A DNA stretch of 64,000 bases from Candidatus Pelagibacter sp. TMED118 (GTDB lineage: Bacteria; Pseudomonadota; Alphaproteobacteria; Pelagibacterales; Pelagibacteraceae), in assembly GCA_002170205.2 (NCBI GenBank), contig NHFT02000006.1, forward strand, positions 29,495 to 93,494, written 5' to 3'. The notes under the pieces were generated by a model. It saw only the letters and a list, made by a program, of their open reading frames with translations, ran no database searches and had not been told where the DNA came from. Of the stretch, positions 18,404-29,573 are shown in pieces; positions within the stretch are counted from its first letter, which is position 1; each line of letters starts with the position of its first letter. The position numbers and the translations under genes are program-made.

Positions 18404-19897
18404 ATGAATTTAATACAACATTTTGTAAATGGTACGACATATAAGGGTAATTCAAATACAAAAGGTAAAGTATTTAATCCAGCAACTGGTGAACAAGTGT
18501 CCGAAGTAATACTTGGAACTAAAGATGATTTAAATAAAACAGTAGAAATAGCGAAAAAAGCTTTTGAATCTTGGTCACTAAAACCACCTCTTCAGAGAGC
18601 AAGAGTGATGTTTAGGTTTAAAGAATTAATAGAGAAAAACTCCGATGAAATTGTTAAATTAATAGTTTCTGAACACGGCAAGGTATATGAAGATGCCAAA
18701 GGTTCATTAACTCGGGGTATAGAGGTAGTAGAATATGCGTGTGGAATACCTCAAATATTAAAAGGAGAATTCACCGAAAATGTGGGCTCTGAAGTTGATA
18801 GTTGGTCCGTAAGACAACCCTTAGGAGTTTGTGCAGGTATAACACCATTTAACTTTCCTGCAATGGTTCCTATGTGGATGTTTCCGATGGCAATAGCGTG
18901 TGGAAATTCATTTATATTAAAACCCTCTGAAAAAGATCCATCATGTTCATTAAAACTTGCAGAGCTTTTAAGTGAAGCAGGTTTACCCGATGGAGTATTT
19001 AATGTGGTAAACGGTGATAAAGAAGTTGTTGATGCAATTTTAATAAGCAAAGATATTCAAGCTGTTAGCTTTGTTGGATCCACTCCAATAGCTAAATATA
19101 TTTATGAAAATGCTGCTAAAAATGAAAAAAGAGTACAAGCTCTTGGTGGAGCAAAAAATCATTGTGTGGTTATGCCTGATTGTGATTTAGATCAAGCTGT
19201 AAATGGATTGATGGGAGCAGCTTATGGATCCGCTGGTGAAAGATGTATGGCTCAGTCAGTTGCTGTTGCAGTTGGCGACATTGCAGATCAACTAGTTGAT
19301 AACCTTTCAAAAAAAGTTGAATCATTAAAAGTTGGCCCTGGTATGGACAAAAATTCGGAAATGGGACCTTTAATAACTAAAGAACATTTAGAGAAAGTTA
19401 AAGGATACGTTAATTTAGGTGAAAAAGAAGGCGCAAAACTTGTTGTAGATGGGCGACATTTAAAACTCCAAGGTTATGAAAATGGTTTTTTTATGGGTGG
19501 GTGTCTCTTTGACAATGTCACCGAGGATATGAGAATTTATAAGGAGGAAATTTTTGGTCCTGTATTATCAGTTGTGAGAGCAAAAGACTTTAAACAAGCT
19601 TCAGATTTGGTAAATAATCATGAGTTTGGTAACGGAGTGAGTATTTTTACAAGGGACGGTGATGTTGCTAGAACATTTTCAAGTAAAATAAAAGTTGGCA
19701 TGGTTGGAATAAATATACCAATACCAGTCCCTATGGCATTCCATAGTTTTGGAGGCTGGAAAAGATCGCTTTTTGGAGATCAGCACATGCATGGTCCAGA
19801 AGGTGTAAGATTTTATACTAAACTAAAAATAGTAACTTCAAGGTGGCCGAGAGGTATTAGATCAAATCCTGAATTTACAATGCCTACTATGAAATAA
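18404..19897 (+). CDS. mmsA: CoA-acylating methylmalonate-semialdehyde dehydrogenase
   Basis: MmsA converts methylmalonate semialdehyde to propionyl-CoA, or malonate semialdehyde to acetyl-CoA, with NAD+ and CoA. The 497 residues show the aldehyde dehydrogenase fold. The MmsA-specific features are [12 protein letters not shown], the missing general-base Glu region replaced by [14 protein letters not shown], and catalytic Cys281 in GERCMA. The C-terminal [11 protein letters not shown] is family-typical. It lies between sdhB and mdh, where no TCA gene belongs. It may serve valine, thymine, 3-hydroxypropionate or beta-alanine breakdown; which one cannot be read from the sequence. Confidence 0.92.
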   Translation: MNLIQHFVNGTTYKGNSNTKGKVFNPATGEQVSEVILGTKDDLNKTVEIAKKAFESWSLKPPLQRARVMFRFKELIEKNSDEIVKLIVSEHGKVYEDAKGSLTRGIEVVEYACGIPQILKGEFTENVGSEVDSWSVRQPLGVCAGITPFNFPAMVPMWMFPMAIACGNSFILKPSEKDPSCSLKLAELLSEAGLPDGVFNVVNGDKEVVDAILISKDIQAVSFVGSTPIAKYIYENAAKNEKRVQALGGAKNHCVVMPDCDLDQAVNGLMGAAYGSAGERCMAQSVAVAVGDIADQLVDNLSKKVESLKVGPGMDKNSEMGPLITKEHLEKVKGYVNLGEKEGAKLVVDGRHLKLQGYENGFFMGGCLFDNVTEDMRIYKEEIFGPVLSVVRAKDFKQASDLVNNHEFGNGVSIFTRDGDVARTFSSKIKVGMVGINIPIPVPMAFHSFGGWKRSLFGDQHMHGPEGVRFYTKLKIVTSRWPRGIRSNPEFTMPTMK

Positions 19898-19899
19898 AT

Positions 19900-20865
19900 A
19901 TGAGCAAAAAAATATCATTAATAGGAGCAGGCCAAATTGGAGGAACATTGGCGCATTTACTTGGAATAAAAGAAGTTGTGTCTGAAATAGTTTTATTTGA
20001 TGTAGCCGTAGGTGTTGCAAAAGGTAAAGCATTAGATATAGCTCAATCATCTTCAGTAGATGGATTTAACGTAAAATTTTCAGGCACTGATAATTATAAA
20101 GATATTAAAAATTCTGATGTCATAATTATAACAGCTGGTGTTCCAAGAAAACCTGGAATGAGTAGAGACGATTTACTAGGAATAAATTTGAAAATTATGA
20201 AACAGGTTGCTGAAGGTATTAAATCAAATTGTCCTAGTGCCTTTGTTATTTGTATTACAAATCCACTAGATGTTATGGTAATGGCTTTGCAAACTTATTC
20301 TAATTTACCAAAAAATAAAGTTGTCGGGATGGCAGGTATATTAGACTCTTCTAGATATAAATTATTTTTATCAGAAGAACTAAATGTTCCAGTTAAACAA
20401 ATAGATGCACTAGTAATGGGAGGCCATGGCGACACAATGGTACCTCTTCCAGGTTTTACTAAAGTTAATGGTAAGAATCTATTAGATTTAATAGATGATG
20501 GAACAATATCCAAAGAAAGAGTTGAAGAAATTAATCAAAGAACTAGAGATGGAGGGGCTGAAATAGTAAAATACCTCGAAACAGGTTCAGCATTTTATGC
20601 TCCAGCTGCTTCAGGAGTGGAAATGGCGATAAGTTACATTAAAGATGAAAAAAAACTATTACCATGTGCGGTTTATTTAGATGGTGAATACGGAGTAGAA
20701 AATATTTATGCTGGGGTTCCTGTAATTATCGGAAAAAATGGAGTCGAAAAAATTGAGGAAATAAAATTACAAACCAAAGAGAAAAATGAATTCAATAAAT
20801 CAGTTGAATCTGTAAAAAAACTTTGGGAAGCAGCAACAAAAATTGATCCTGATCTAAATAAATAA
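19900..20865 (+). CDS. mdh: malate dehydrogenase
   Basis: Mdh oxidises malate to oxaloacetate with NAD+. The 321 residues belong to the LDH-like MDH group common in alphaproteobacteria. Features are the NAD fold [18 protein letters not shown], the substrate-discriminating arginine in [14 protein letters not shown] (the Arg after GVP gives MDH specificity), NPLDVM, and catalytic His176 in GGHGDTMVP. It is 2 bases after mmsA and overlaps sucC by 1 base, the mdh-sucCDAB order usual in alphaproteobacteria. Confidence 0.97.
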   Translation: MSKKISLIGAGQIGGTLAHLLGIKEVVSEIVLFDVAVGVAKGKALDIAQSSSVDGFNVKFSGTDNYKDIKNSDVIIITAGVPRKPGMSRDDLLGINLKIMKQVAEGIKSNCPSAFVICITNPLDVMVMALQTYSNLPKNKVVGMAGILDSSRYKLFLSEELNVPVKQIDALVMGGHGDTMVPLPGFTKVNGKNLLDLIDDGTISKERVEEINQRTRDGGAEIVKYLETGSAFYAPAASGVEMAISYIKDEKKLLPCAVYLDGEYGVENIYAGVPVIIGKNGVEKIEEIKLQTKEKNEFNKSVESVKKLWEAATKIDPDLNK

Positions 20866-22025
20866 TGAATATACATGAGCATCAAGCAAAAAAGCTTTTA
20901 AAAGAATTTGGAGCGCCCGTACCCAATGGAGTTTATGGATTTAGTGTAGATGAAATTTTGAAAAAATCTAAGCTGCTTAAAACTGAAAAATATGTTTTAA
21001 AAGCACAAATACATGCTGGAGGAAGAGGAAAAGCTGGAGGAATTACAATAGCAAATAGCCTTGATGAATTAAAACTGGCGGCAAATCAACTTTTTGGTAA
21101 GATATTGATAACTCATCAGACTGGACCTAAAGGAAAGAAGGTTGAAAGATTATATGTAGAGGAAGCGTCCAATATAGATAAAGAATTTTATCTTTCATGC
21201 TTGGTAGATAGAAAAAGCTCAAAAATCGCATTTATTTCAAGTGTGCAAGGAGGAATGGACATTGAAGAAACAGCGATAAAAACCCCTGAAAAAATAATTA
21301 CGACTAAGGTAGATTTCAATAATGAAATATCAGAAGCTGATTGTGAAAAAATTATTAGGGTTTTTAATCTTGAATATGATGCCAAAGATCAGGGTATAGA
21401 ATTAATAAAATGTGTATATAAAATGTTTAAAGAAAAAGATGCGAGTCTAGTTGAAATTAACCCTCTTATATTAACCAAAGAAAATAATATTGTATGTTTA
21501 GATGCAAAAGTTATATTAGATGATAATGCTATTTTCAGACACCCAGGTCACTTAGAATTAAGGGATTTAAATGAAGAAGAGCCCACCGAAATAGAGGCAA
21601 GTAAGCACGATTTATCGTATATTAAATTAGATGGAAATATAGGATGTATGGTAAATGGTGCTGGATTAGCTATGGCAACCATGGATATAATAAAGTTACA
21701 TGGTCAAACTCCTGCAAATTTCTTAGATGTCGGTGGGGGAGCTTCAAAAGAAAAAGTATCTTCAGCCCTAAAAATAATTTTATCTGATAAAAACGTAAAA
21801 GGTATATTAATCAATATTTTCGGTGGTATTATGAGATGTGACATACTTGCAGCGGGAGTAGTTGAAGCTGCAAAAGAAGTCAAAATAAATTTACCAATTG
21901 TTGTAAGATTAGCTGGTACTAATGTTGAAGAAGGAAATAAGATATTAAAAGAATCTAAGTTAAAAATAATAACAGCTTCAGATTTGTCAGACGCTGCAAA
22001 GAAAATTGTAAAAATAATTAAATAA
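20865..22025 (+). CDS. sucC: succinyl-CoA synthetase beta subunit
   Basis: SucC with SucD makes ATP or GTP from succinyl-CoA. The 386 residues start with the family signature [20 protein letters not shown], followed by the ATP-grasp domain ([17 protein letters not shown]) and a C-terminal flavodoxin-like domain ([13 protein letters not shown]). Length is normal. It overlaps mdh and sucD by one base each, so the run is translationally coupled. Confidence 0.98.
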   Translation: MNIHEHQAKKLLKEFGAPVPNGVYGFSVDEILKKSKLLKTEKYVLKAQIHAGGRGKAGGITIANSLDELKLAANQLFGKILITHQTGPKGKKVERLYVEEASNIDKEFYLSCLVDRKSSKIAFISSVQGGMDIEETAIKTPEKIITTKVDFNNEISEADCEKIIRVFNLEYDAKDQGIELIKCVYKMFKEKDASLVEINPLILTKENNIVCLDAKVILDDNAIFRHPGHLELRDLNEEEPTEIEASKHDLSYIKLDGNIGCMVNGAGLAMATMDIIKLHGQTPANFLDVGGGASKEKVSSALKIILSDKNVKGILINIFGGIMRCDILAAGVVEAAKEVKINLPIVVRLAGTNVEEGNKILKESKLKIITASDLSDAAKKIVKIIK

Positions 22026-22900
22026 TGTCTATTCTAGTTAATAAACATACAAAATTAATCTGCCAAGGTTTCACAGGTTCACATGGAACATTTCATTCAG
22101 AGCAAGCATTAAATTACGGAACTAACTTAGTTGGCGGTGTCACACCAAGAAAAGGTGGTCAAGTACATCTAGGTAAACCAGTTTTTAATTCTGTAAAAGA
22201 TGCAGTTAATGAAACAAATGCAAATGCTTCAATGATTTATGTACCAGCAAAATTTGCTGCCGATGCAATTATAGAAGCCATTAATTCATCAATTGAAATT
22301 ATAGTATGTATCACTGAGGGTATCCCCGTTTTAGATATGTTAAGAGTAAAGAAATATCTATCAAACTCTAAATCTAAATTGATAGGTCCTAATTGTCCTG
22401 GAGTTATTACTCCAGATGAGTGTAAAATTGGGATAATGCCAGGAAATATACATAAAAAAGGCTCAGTTGGTATAGTCTCAAGATCTGGAACTCTAACATA
22501 CGAAGCAGTAGATCAAACTTCAAAGTTAGGATTAGGCCAATCTACTTGCATTGGTATTGGAGGTGATCCAATTAATGGTACTAATTTTATAGATTGTTTA
22601 GAACTTTTTCTAAATGATATCGAAACAGAATCTATTGTAATGATAGGTGAAATTGGAGGATCAGCAGAAGAAGAAGCTTCAGAGTATATAAAAAATCATA
22701 AAATAAAAAAACCAATGGTAGGTTTTATTGCAGGAATAACAGCACCTCCTGGACGAAGGATGGGTCACGCAGGCGCAATAATATCTGGTGGCAAGGGCGG
22801 AGCAGAGGAAAAAATCAAAACGATGGAAGATGCAGGCATTTCAATGGCTAAATCTCCAGCAGATATAGGAAAAACTTTATTAAACAAATTGTCACTTTAA
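22025..22900 (+). CDS. sucD: succinyl-CoA synthetase alpha subunit
   Basis: SucD binds CoA and carries the phosphohistidine intermediate. The 291 residues contain the CoA-binding [15 protein letters not shown] segment, the [10 protein letters not shown] motif, [12 protein letters not shown], and His248 in [11 protein letters not shown] as the phosphorylated residue. It overlaps sucC by one base. A 35-base gap then separates it from sucA, the longest gap inside the TCA run. Confidence 0.98.
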   Translation: MSILVNKHTKLICQGFTGSHGTFHSEQALNYGTNLVGGVTPRKGGQVHLGKPVFNSVKDAVNETNANASMIYVPAKFAADAIIEAINSSIEIIVCITEGIPVLDMLRVKKYLSNSKSKLIGPNCPGVITPDECKIGIMPGNIHKKGSVGIVSRSGTLTYEAVDQTSKLGLGQSTCIGIGGDPINGTNFIDCLELFLNDIETESIVMIGEIGGSAEEEASEYIKNHKIKKPMVGFIAGITAPPGRRMGHAGAIISGGKGGAEEKIKTMEDAGISMAKSPADIGKTLLNKLSL

Positions 22901-22935
22901 ATATTTATTTGTAACACTATAATAATAATTAACTA

Positions 22936-25782
22936 ATGAGTTCAGAAAAAAATATTAATTTAAAAAAAACATCTTTTTTATCAAAGATAAATAGCTCTTT
23001 TATAGAGCAAATGTATTTAAGGTATATAAATAAAGATCCCTCTCTACCAGAAAGTTGGAAATCTTATTTTTTAGATTTAAATGATGATTTAGATTCAGTA
23101 ATTAAAGAAATAGAGGGACCATCCTGGAGAAAAAAAAAACTATTTGATAAAACCAAAGATTTTGACTTAGCAACTTTGGAGCAACAAAAAATTGATTCTA
23201 TTAAAGCAATAGCGTTAATTAGGTCCTATAGAATTAGAGGCCATCTAATAGCCAATCTTGATCCACTAGGAATGATGAAGAGAGAATATTTACATGAATT
23301 ACATCCATCAGACCATGGCTTTAAAAAGGATGACTATGATAGAAAAATTTACTTAAGCTCTTATTTAGATAGCAGTTACTCAACAGTCAAAGATATAATG
23401 TCCAAGCTACGTAAAGTTTACTGTTCGACTATAGGTGCTGAGTTTATGCATATTTCAGATCCTGTAGAAAAAATATGGTTTAGGGAAAGAATGGAAAAAA
23501 AAGAAAATCATGTAAATTTTACTAATAAAGGGAAAAGAGCAATTTTAAAAACAATTATAAAAGCTGAGGGCTTTGAAAAATATTTAGCTAAAAAATTTAT
23601 AGGAACTAAAAGATTTGGCCTTGACGGCGGTGAAGCATTAGTGCCCGCTCTCGAACAAATTATAAAACGAGGTGGTCAACTAGGCGCTAAGGAGATTAAA
23701 ATTGGAATGCCTCATAGAGGAAGATTAAATGTTTTAGCTAATGTTTTACAAAAATCTTATAAAAAGATTTTTAATGAATTTGTTGGAGAATTAGATTCCA
23801 AAAGTGAGGAGTCTGCTGGAGATGTAAAATATCATTTGGGTGCATCATCAAATCGAGAATTTGATGGAAATTTAGTTCATGTTAGTCTTACAGATAATCC
23901 TTCACATTTAGAGGCTGTAAATCCAGTGGTTTTAGGACAAGTACGTGCGAAACAGTTTTATCATAGTGACAACGAGAGAAAGCAAGTAATACCGATCTTA
24001 ATTCACGGTGACGCAGCATTTGCTGGGCAGGGAGTAGTTGCAGAATGTTTTGCGATGTCAGGTTTGAAAGGTCATAATACTGGAGGAACGATTCACGTAA
24101 TTGTAAACAATCAAATTGGTTTTACAACAAGTCCTAGATTTGCTAGATCAAGTCCCTACCCATCTGATCTAGGTAAAATTGTTGAGGCTCCAATATTACA
24201 TTGTAATGGAGACGATCCTGAGGCAGTTGTTCATTGCGCAAAAATTGCTATTGAATTTAGACAAAAATTTAAAAAGGACGTAGTTATTGATATAATATGT
24301 TATCGAAGATTTGGACACAATGAGGGAGATGAGCCATCTTTTACTCAACCTTTAATGTATAAAAAAATCAAATCTCACCCAACAACACTAAAAATTTACT
24401 CAAAAAAACTTATCGAAGAACATTCCATAACAGAAAAGGATTTAGAATATGAAAAAAAAGAATTTAATGATCTATTAGAAAACCAATTTAAATCTGCTAA
24501 AGATCATCACCCTAAGATGGATTGGTTTGAAGGTACATGGTCTAGATATAGACCTCAAAAAGGTAAAGATAAAATAGGAAATACAGGTGTACAAAAAAGT
24601 GAGTTAACCAAAGTTTCTGATAAGATTCATTCCTTAAAAGAGGAGTTAAATATCCACAAAACTATTAAAAGAATATTTATTAATAGGCATAAATCGGTGA
24701 ATGAGGGAAAAAATATAGACTGGTCAACAGCTGAAGCCTTAGCGTTTGGAACTTTGTTGAACGAAGGATTTCCAGTAAGATTAGTAGGACAGGACTCTGG
24801 CAGGGGAACTTTTAGTCAAAGACACTCAGTTCTGAGAAACCAAGAAGATAATTCTAGATATATTCCATTAAATAATATTTCTGTAAACCAAAAAAATTTT
24901 GAAATAGTTGACAGCTTTTTATCTGAGTTAGCTGTTCTAGGATTTGAATATGGATATAGTTTAGTAGAGCCAGAAACACTAACCATTTGGGAAGCTCAAT
25001 TTGGCGATTTTGCAAATGGAGCTCAAGTAGTTATTGATCAATTTATTGCCTCAGGAGAAAGGAAGTGGAGCAGAGCTTCGGGGTTAGTAATGCTTTTGCC
25101 TCATGGATATGAAGGACAAGGACCTGAACATTCCTCTGCAAGACTTGAAAGATTTTTACAATTGAGCGGACAAGAAAATTTACAAGTAGTTAATTGTACA
25201 ACCCCAGCAAATTACTTCCACGTTTTAAGAAGACAAATACATAGAGATTTTAGAAAACCTTTAATTATTATGACACCTAAGTCGTTGCTAAGAAATAAAC
25301 TTTGTGTCTCTAATCTCGAGGATTTCGGTAAGAATAAGGCCTTTCATAGAGTGCTCAAAGATCATTCTTATCTAAATGATAGCAATTTTCTTAAGTTAAA
25401 AGACGATAAAGATATTCAAAAAGTAATTATTTGCTCGGGTAAGATTTATTTTGATCTACTTAAGACGAGGGAAACAATAAAGAGGAATGATATAGTTTTA
25501 GTGAGAGTAGAACAACTTTATCCTTTTCCGGTAAAGTCATTAGTCAAAGAAATCAAAAAATACAGTAAAAATGCAAGCTTTTTTTGGTGTCAAGAAGAGC
25601 CAAAAAACATGGGTGCTTGGAGTTCTGTTAGAGATTATATACAATGGACTTTAGATTACATTGGAGCTAATAATAATAAAATTTCTTATATTGGCAGGAA
25701 CTCAGCTGCGTCACCCGCAACAGGGTATGCTAAAAGACATGTGGCCCAACAAGAAGAAATTTTAAGGAAAGTATTTGAATAA
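22936..25782 (+). CDS. sucA: 2-oxoglutarate dehydrogenase E1 component
   Basis: SucA is the thiamine-diphosphate decarboxylase of the 2-oxoglutarate dehydrogenase complex. The 948 residues are full length for OGDH E1. The N-terminal region has the E2-binding SFIEQMYLRYINKDPSLPESW. The core has GMPHRGRLNVLAN, the HGDAAFAGQGVVAE segment and GDDPEAVVHCAKIA, where Gly-Asp-x(n)-Asn binds Mg-ThDP, and RRFGHNEGDEPSFTQP. The C-terminal half has RLVGQDSGRGTFSQRH and HGYEGQGPEHSSARLER. sucB starts at the next base after its stop. Confidence 0.98.
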   Translation: MSSEKNINLKKTSFLSKINSSFIEQMYLRYINKDPSLPESWKSYFLDLNDDLDSVIKEIEGPSWRKKKLFDKTKDFDLATLEQQKIDSIKAIALIRSYRIRGHLIANLDPLGMMKREYLHELHPSDHGFKKDDYDRKIYLSSYLDSSYSTVKDIMSKLRKVYCSTIGAEFMHISDPVEKIWFRERMEKKENHVNFTNKGKRAILKTIIKAEGFEKYLAKKFIGTKRFGLDGGEALVPALEQIIKRGGQLGAKEIKIGMPHRGRLNVLANVLQKSYKKIFNEFVGELDSKSEESAGDVKYHLGASSNREFDGNLVHVSLTDNPSHLEAVNPVVLGQVRAKQFYHSDNERKQVIPILIHGDAAFAGQGVVAECFAMSGLKGHNTGGTIHVIVNNQIGFTTSPRFARSSPYPSDLGKIVEAPILHCNGDDPEAVVHCAKIAIEFRQKFKKDVVIDIICYRRFGHNEGDEPSFTQPLMYKKIKSHPTTLKIYSKKLIEEHSITEKDLEYEKKEFNDLLENQFKSAKDHHPKMDWFEGTWSRYRPQKGKDKIGNTGVQKSELTKVSDKIHSLKEELNIHKTIKRIFINRHKSVNEGKNIDWSTAEALAFGTLLNEGFPVRLVGQDSGRGTFSQRHSVLRNQEDNSRYIPLNNISVNQKNFEIVDSFLSELAVLGFEYGYSLVEPETLTIWEAQFGDFANGAQVVIDQFIASGERKWSRASGLVMLLPHGYEGQGPEHSSARLERFLQLSGQENLQVVNCTTPANYFHVLRRQIHRDFRKPLIIMTPKSLLRNKLCVSNLEDFGKNKAFHRVLKDHSYLNDSNFLKLKDDKDIQKVIICSGKIYFDLLKTRETIKRNDIVLVRVEQLYPFPVKSLVKEIKKYSKNASFFWCQEEPKNMGAWSSVRDYIQWTLDYIGANNNKISYIGRNSAASPATGYAKRHVAQQEEILRKVFE

Positions 25783-27108
25783 ATGAGTGATGATATATTA
25801 GTGCCCGTTCTAGGAGAAAGCGTAACTGAAGCCACAGTTGCACGTTGGTTAAAAAAAGAGGGAGAAGAGGTAACGGCAGATGAACCAGTTGTGGAGTTGG
25901 AAACTGACAAAGTTAATTTGGAGGTGCCTTCACCAGTTAGCGGTGTAATTTCACAAATTAATTCAAAAGATGGAGAAAACGTAGAGGTTGGATCTGTTTT
26001 AGGCATAGTGACCAGTGGTCAAACTAAGTCCGCAGATAAAGTAATTAAACAAGAAAAAATTCCTCCTGTAACAGAAAAAATAATTGAAGAGGCAGAAAAA
26101 GTTAAAGATGAAGAAACTAAAAAAGAAAATGTGATTAAACTAGCTAAAGAAAAAGATCATGAACAGAATAAGATTTCTGAAAATATCATGAATAAAGATG
26201 AGCCATTAATACTTACAAATGAAGTTTCTAATGGCAAAGCAAAGCTAATTAATAATCATCTCTCACCTTCTGTAAGAAAAATAGTTACTGAGCAAAATTT
26301 AAAACTTGAGGGGATAAGAGGATCAGGAAAACACGGTGCAATTTTAAAGGGTGACTTATTAAATTTAATGAATAATAAACCACAAATAAATCAAAGAAAA
26401 ATAAAGTACGGCCCCGAGGAAATAATTCAAATGTCTAGATTAAGACAAACTATTGCTAAAAGGCTTAAGTCAGCTCAGGAGACAGCGGCAATGCTAACAA
26501 CTTTCAATGAAGTTGATATGTCAAAAGTCATCAATTTTAGAGAGGAGAATCAAAAAGAATTTAAAAAAAAATTTAATATTAAATTAGGATTTATGTCATT
26601 CTTTGTAAAAGCATCAATAAAAAGTTTGAAATTATTTCCTGCAATAAATGCGGAGGTTGAGGGTAATCAAATAATTTATAAAAACTATTATAATATTAGT
26701 TTTGCTGTTGGTACAGATAAAGGACTGGTTGTTCCTGTATTAAAAAATGCAGATGAAATGTCATTTGCTGAAATTGAAAAAAATATTAAGAGTTTATCAG
26801 ACAAAGCAAATGATGGAATTTTATCAATTGAAGATTTACAAGGAGGAACTTTTACAATTAGCAATGGAGGAGTTTATGGATCGATGCTATCAACCCCAAT
26901 AATTAATCCACCTCAATCAGGCGTTTTAGGAATGCATAATATTGTTGAGAGACCAATAGCAGTTAGTGGCGATATAAAGATTAGACCAATAATGTATTTA
27001 GCACTATCTTACGATCATAGGATTATCGATGGTAAAGAAGCTGTATCTTTTTTAAAAGGAATTAAAGAAAGTTTAGAGGAACCTGAGAAGCTATTTTTAG
27101 ATATCTAA
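25783..27108 (+). CDS. sucB: 2-oxoglutarate dehydrogenase E2, dihydrolipoyl succinyltransferase
   Basis: SucB forms the core of the OGDH complex and transfers the succinyl group to CoA. The 441 residues comprise a lipoyl domain (1-75) with the lipoylated Lys in [11 protein letters not shown], a charged flexible linker, a small E1/E3-binding domain ([15 protein letters not shown] to [14 protein letters not shown]), and the catalytic domain ending in [16 protein letters not shown], with the catalytic His and Asp. It is placed directly between sucA and lpdA, so all three complex components are encoded together. Confidence 0.97.
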   Translation: MSDDILVPVLGESVTEATVARWLKKEGEEVTADEPVVELETDKVNLEVPSPVSGVISQINSKDGENVEVGSVLGIVTSGQTKSADKVIKQEKIPPVTEKIIEEAEKVKDEETKKENVIKLAKEKDHEQNKISENIMNKDEPLILTNEVSNGKAKLINNHLSPSVRKIVTEQNLKLEGIRGSGKHGAILKGDLLNLMNNKPQINQRKIKYGPEEIIQMSRLRQTIAKRLKSAQETAAMLTTFNEVDMSKVINFREENQKEFKKKFNIKLGFMSFFVKASIKSLKLFPAINAEVEGNQIIYKNYYNISFAVGTDKGLVVPVLKNADEMSFAEIEKNIKSLSDKANDGILSIEDLQGGTFTISNGGVYGSMLSTPIINPPQSGVLGMHNIVERPIAVSGDIKIRPIMYLALSYDHRIIDGKEAVSFLKGIKESLEEPEKLFLDI

Positions 27109-28509
27109 ATGTCAGAAAAATTTGATGTAATAATAATTGGTGGAGGGCCAGCAGGGTATGTATGTGCAATAAGAGCATCACAGCTTGGATTAAAAACTGC
27201 ATGTATCGAGTCTAGAGGAGCACTTGGTGGAACTTGTTTAAATATTGGATGCATACCCTCAAAAAGTTTATTAAATTTATCGGAAGCCTTTAGTAAGGCT
27301 CAAAACTTTTCAAAAATTGGAATTGAAACTGGAGAAATTAAATTGAACCTACCAAAAATGATGCAAAACAAGGATAAAGCAGTTACTATTTTAACCAAGG
27401 GTGTAGAATTTTTATTAAAAAAAAACAAAGTAACTTATATAAAAGGCAAAGGTAGTTTATTAGGGGATAATAAAATTTCAATTAATAGCAAAGATAGTGA
27501 AATAAAAATCATTGAAGGTAAAAACATTATTATTAGTACTGGATCTGAAGCCTCAACATTACCAGGAATTGAATTTGATGAGGTAAAGATATTGTCATCA
27601 ACCGGAGCATTGAGTATGTCTAGGGTTCCAAAAAAAATGATAATAATAGGTGCTGGTTATATTGGACTTGAAATGGGATCAGTTTGGTCTAGACTTGGGT
27701 CAGATGTGCATGTAATCGAATATCTTGACCATATAACACCAGGATTAGACATAGAAATATCAAATGAATTTATGAAAATATTAAAAAAGCAGAAAATAAA
27801 TTTTCATCTAAACACCAAAGTAGAAAAAATATCAAAAATAGGAAATGGTGTTACTATTGAAACACTTGATCGTCAAAATAATAAAAAATTATTTGAGGGC
27901 GATGTGGTATTAATTTCTGTTGGTAGAAAACCATATACAAAAAATCTAAATTTAGAAAAAGTTGGCATTCATTGTGATGAAAAAGGCAGAATAGAAGTAA
28001 ACAGTAATTTTGAAACAAATGTAAAAAATATTTACGCTATTGGAGATGTTATAAGTGGTCCGATGTTGGCCCATAAAGCTGAAGAGGAAGGAATAGCAGT
28101 TGCAGAGTTAATTGCGGGCCAAGCTGGACACGTAAATTATAATTTGATTCCAGGTGTAATATATACTTCACCAGAAGTAGCGTATGTAGGAAAGAATGAG
28201 GAGGAACTTAAAAAAAAAAATCTTGATTATAAGGTAGGAAAATTTCCTTTCATGGCAAATTCAAGAGCAAAGGCTATAGATCAACCCGAAGGCTTTGTTA
28301 AAATATTAGCAGATCATAAAACAGATAAAGTTTTAGGAGTACATATTATAGGACCTCATGCAGGCGAAATGATAGCTGAAATGTCTGTAGCAATGGAATT
28401 CGGTGCAAGCTCAGAAGATATTGCGAGAACTTGTCATGCACATCCAACATTTTCAGAAGCAATAAAAGAGGCGGCATTATCGGTAGATAAGAGACAGATT
28501 CACTCTTAA
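27109..28509 (+). CDS. lpdA: dihydrolipoyl dehydrogenase (E3)
   Basis: LpdA reoxidises the lipoyl groups of E2 with NAD+. The 466 residues contain the FAD-binding IIIGGGPAGYVCAIRA, the redox disulfide Cys43-Cys48 in GGTCLNIGCIPSK, the NAD-binding GAGYIGLEMGSVWSRLG, and the C-terminal HAHPTFSEAIKEA with the catalytic His-Glu pair. It follows sucB with no gap and closes the TCA run; the stop lies inside a 14-base palindrome. Confidence 0.98.
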   Translation: MSEKFDVIIIGGGPAGYVCAIRASQLGLKTACIESRGALGGTCLNIGCIPSKSLLNLSEAFSKAQNFSKIGIETGEIKLNLPKMMQNKDKAVTILTKGVEFLLKKNKVTYIKGKGSLLGDNKISINSKDSEIKIIEGKNIIISTGSEASTLPGIEFDEVKILSSTGALSMSRVPKKMIIIGAGYIGLEMGSVWSRLGSDVHVIEYLDHITPGLDIEISNEFMKILKKQKINFHLNTKVEKISKIGNGVTIETLDRQNNKKLFEGDVVLISVGRKPYTKNLNLEKVGIHCDEKGRIEVNSNFETNVKNIYAIGDVISGPMLAHKAEEEGIAVAELIAGQAGHVNYNLIPGVIYTSPEVAYVGKNEEELKKKNLDYKVGKFPFMANSRAKAIDQPEGFVKILADHKTDKVLGVHIIGPHAGEMIAEMSVAMEFGASSEDIARTCHAHPTFSEAIKEAALSVDKRQIHS

Positions 28510-28517
28510 ATTTAAGA
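28504..28517. repeat. 14-bp perfect palindrome at the end of lpdA
   Basis: TCTTAAATTTAAGA is its own reverse complement and includes the lpdA stop codon. In RNA it could form a 5-bp AU-rich hairpin with a 4-base loop followed by CTTT, a weak terminator at best. As DNA it could be an operator for the dioxygenase gene 58 bases further on. Confidence 0.4.
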
Positions 28518-28574
28518 CTTTAATATGTCAAAACGCGCTCTTTCTAATATAAAATAAAACTATAAAAATCTTCC

Positions 28575-29573
28575 ATGTTAAAATCTAATAAAAATTTAAA
28601 CTCTAAAATATCTGATGTAACCGATATCAGTAAACCATGGGATAAAGATAATCAGGCTTGGTGGGACTGGTATGTGGGTCTTGCAGATAATGATACTAAA
28701 AAGTATGAAATTATTGATGCCGATCCTTTACCAGATATTGCAATACCTAGTGATGACGATGTTATTTTGGAATTAGCTGAGCCCTACCATTTAACTGATG
28801 ATCAAATTTATTTTTTTAAAAAAAATGGTTTTATAAAACTTAAAAAAGTTTTCTCACCCGGGGCTGTGCTAAAACTTCGAGTGGAGTTAATTAATCTGTT
28901 AAAAGAAGAGTTTAAAGTTGATCCAGATAAAGGGGCACGTGACCGTTTCCTTAGTCTCGAAATGATTTGGCCTAATAATGAACTTCTTCGTGCTTACGTA
29001 TTGTCACCGCGTTTAGGGCGAATTTCAGCAAATCTTCTTGAAGTACCAGCTGTTAGACTTTACCATGATAATGTACTTGCTAAACAAGCTGGTTGTGGTC
29101 GTACCCCATGGCACTTTGACGATCATCATTTTCCGCTAGATACTAATGACGTAATTACTGCTTGGGCTCCAGCACAGCCAATTCCTATTGAGATGGGACC
29201 ACTCTCTTTTGCATATCCACTTGATGTACACGAATTAGTTAACGCTGTTACCTTTGAGAAGACTGGTACTGGATATGACCGTGGAGTCTCAGATGTTTTT
29301 TTAAAAAATAATGTATGTGTAAATGAAACTCCCTTTGAGTTGGGTGAAGTTAGCTTTCATCATAATTTAAATTTTCATACGGCCTCTCGCAACCGAACTA
29401 ATCGTAGCCGAGTGGCTTTAGCTAATACCTATTACCGAGATGGAGCAAGAGTAGTGAATGCACCTACTATGGTTTCAGGTGACTGGCAGAAATTTATGCC
29501 TAATGTCAAACCAGGAGAATTAGCTGCCAGTCCACTAAATCCAATTTGTTGGCCAGTTAAAGATAAATTATGA
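28575..29573 (+). CDS. PhyH-family Fe(II)/2-oxoglutarate dioxygenase
   Basis: This encodes 332 residues of the phytanoyl-CoA dioxygenase family, cytosolic oxygenases that hydroxylate a substrate using 2-oxoglutarate and O2. The iron facial triad is visible: His180 and Asp182 in TPWHFDDHHFP, and His268 in NLNFHTASRNR. Arg277 or Arg279 about ten residues later is the likely 2-oxoglutarate contact. The N-terminal 90 residues are unusual (DNQAWWDWYVGLADN). Substrate is unknown. It overlaps the methyltransferase by 4 bases. Arginine is mostly CGT, CGC or CGA, unlike the AGA-rich genes around it, suggesting transfer from another lineage. Confidence 0.88.
   Translation: MLKSNKNLNSKISDVTDISKPWDKDNQAWWDWYVGLADNDTKKYEIIDADPLPDIAIPSDDDVILELAEPYHLTDDQIYFFKKNGFIKLKKVFSPGAVLKLRVELINLLKEEFKVDPDKGARDRFLSLEMIWPNNELLRAYVLSPRLGRISANLLEVPAVRLYHDNVLAKQAGCGRTPWHFDDHHFPLDTNDVITAWAPAQPIPIEMGPLSFAYPLDVHELVNAVTFEKTGTGYDRGVSDVFLKNNVCVNETPFELGEVSFHHNLNFHTASRNRTNRSRVALANTYYRDGARVVNAPTMVSGDWQKFMPNVKPGELAASPLNPICWPVKDKL

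Noticed and set aside
22889..22924. Possible internal promoter before sucA (TTGTCA and TATAAT)
   Set aside because: The two boxes are 24 bases apart, too far for sigma-70, and AT-rich DNA gives TATAAT by chance.
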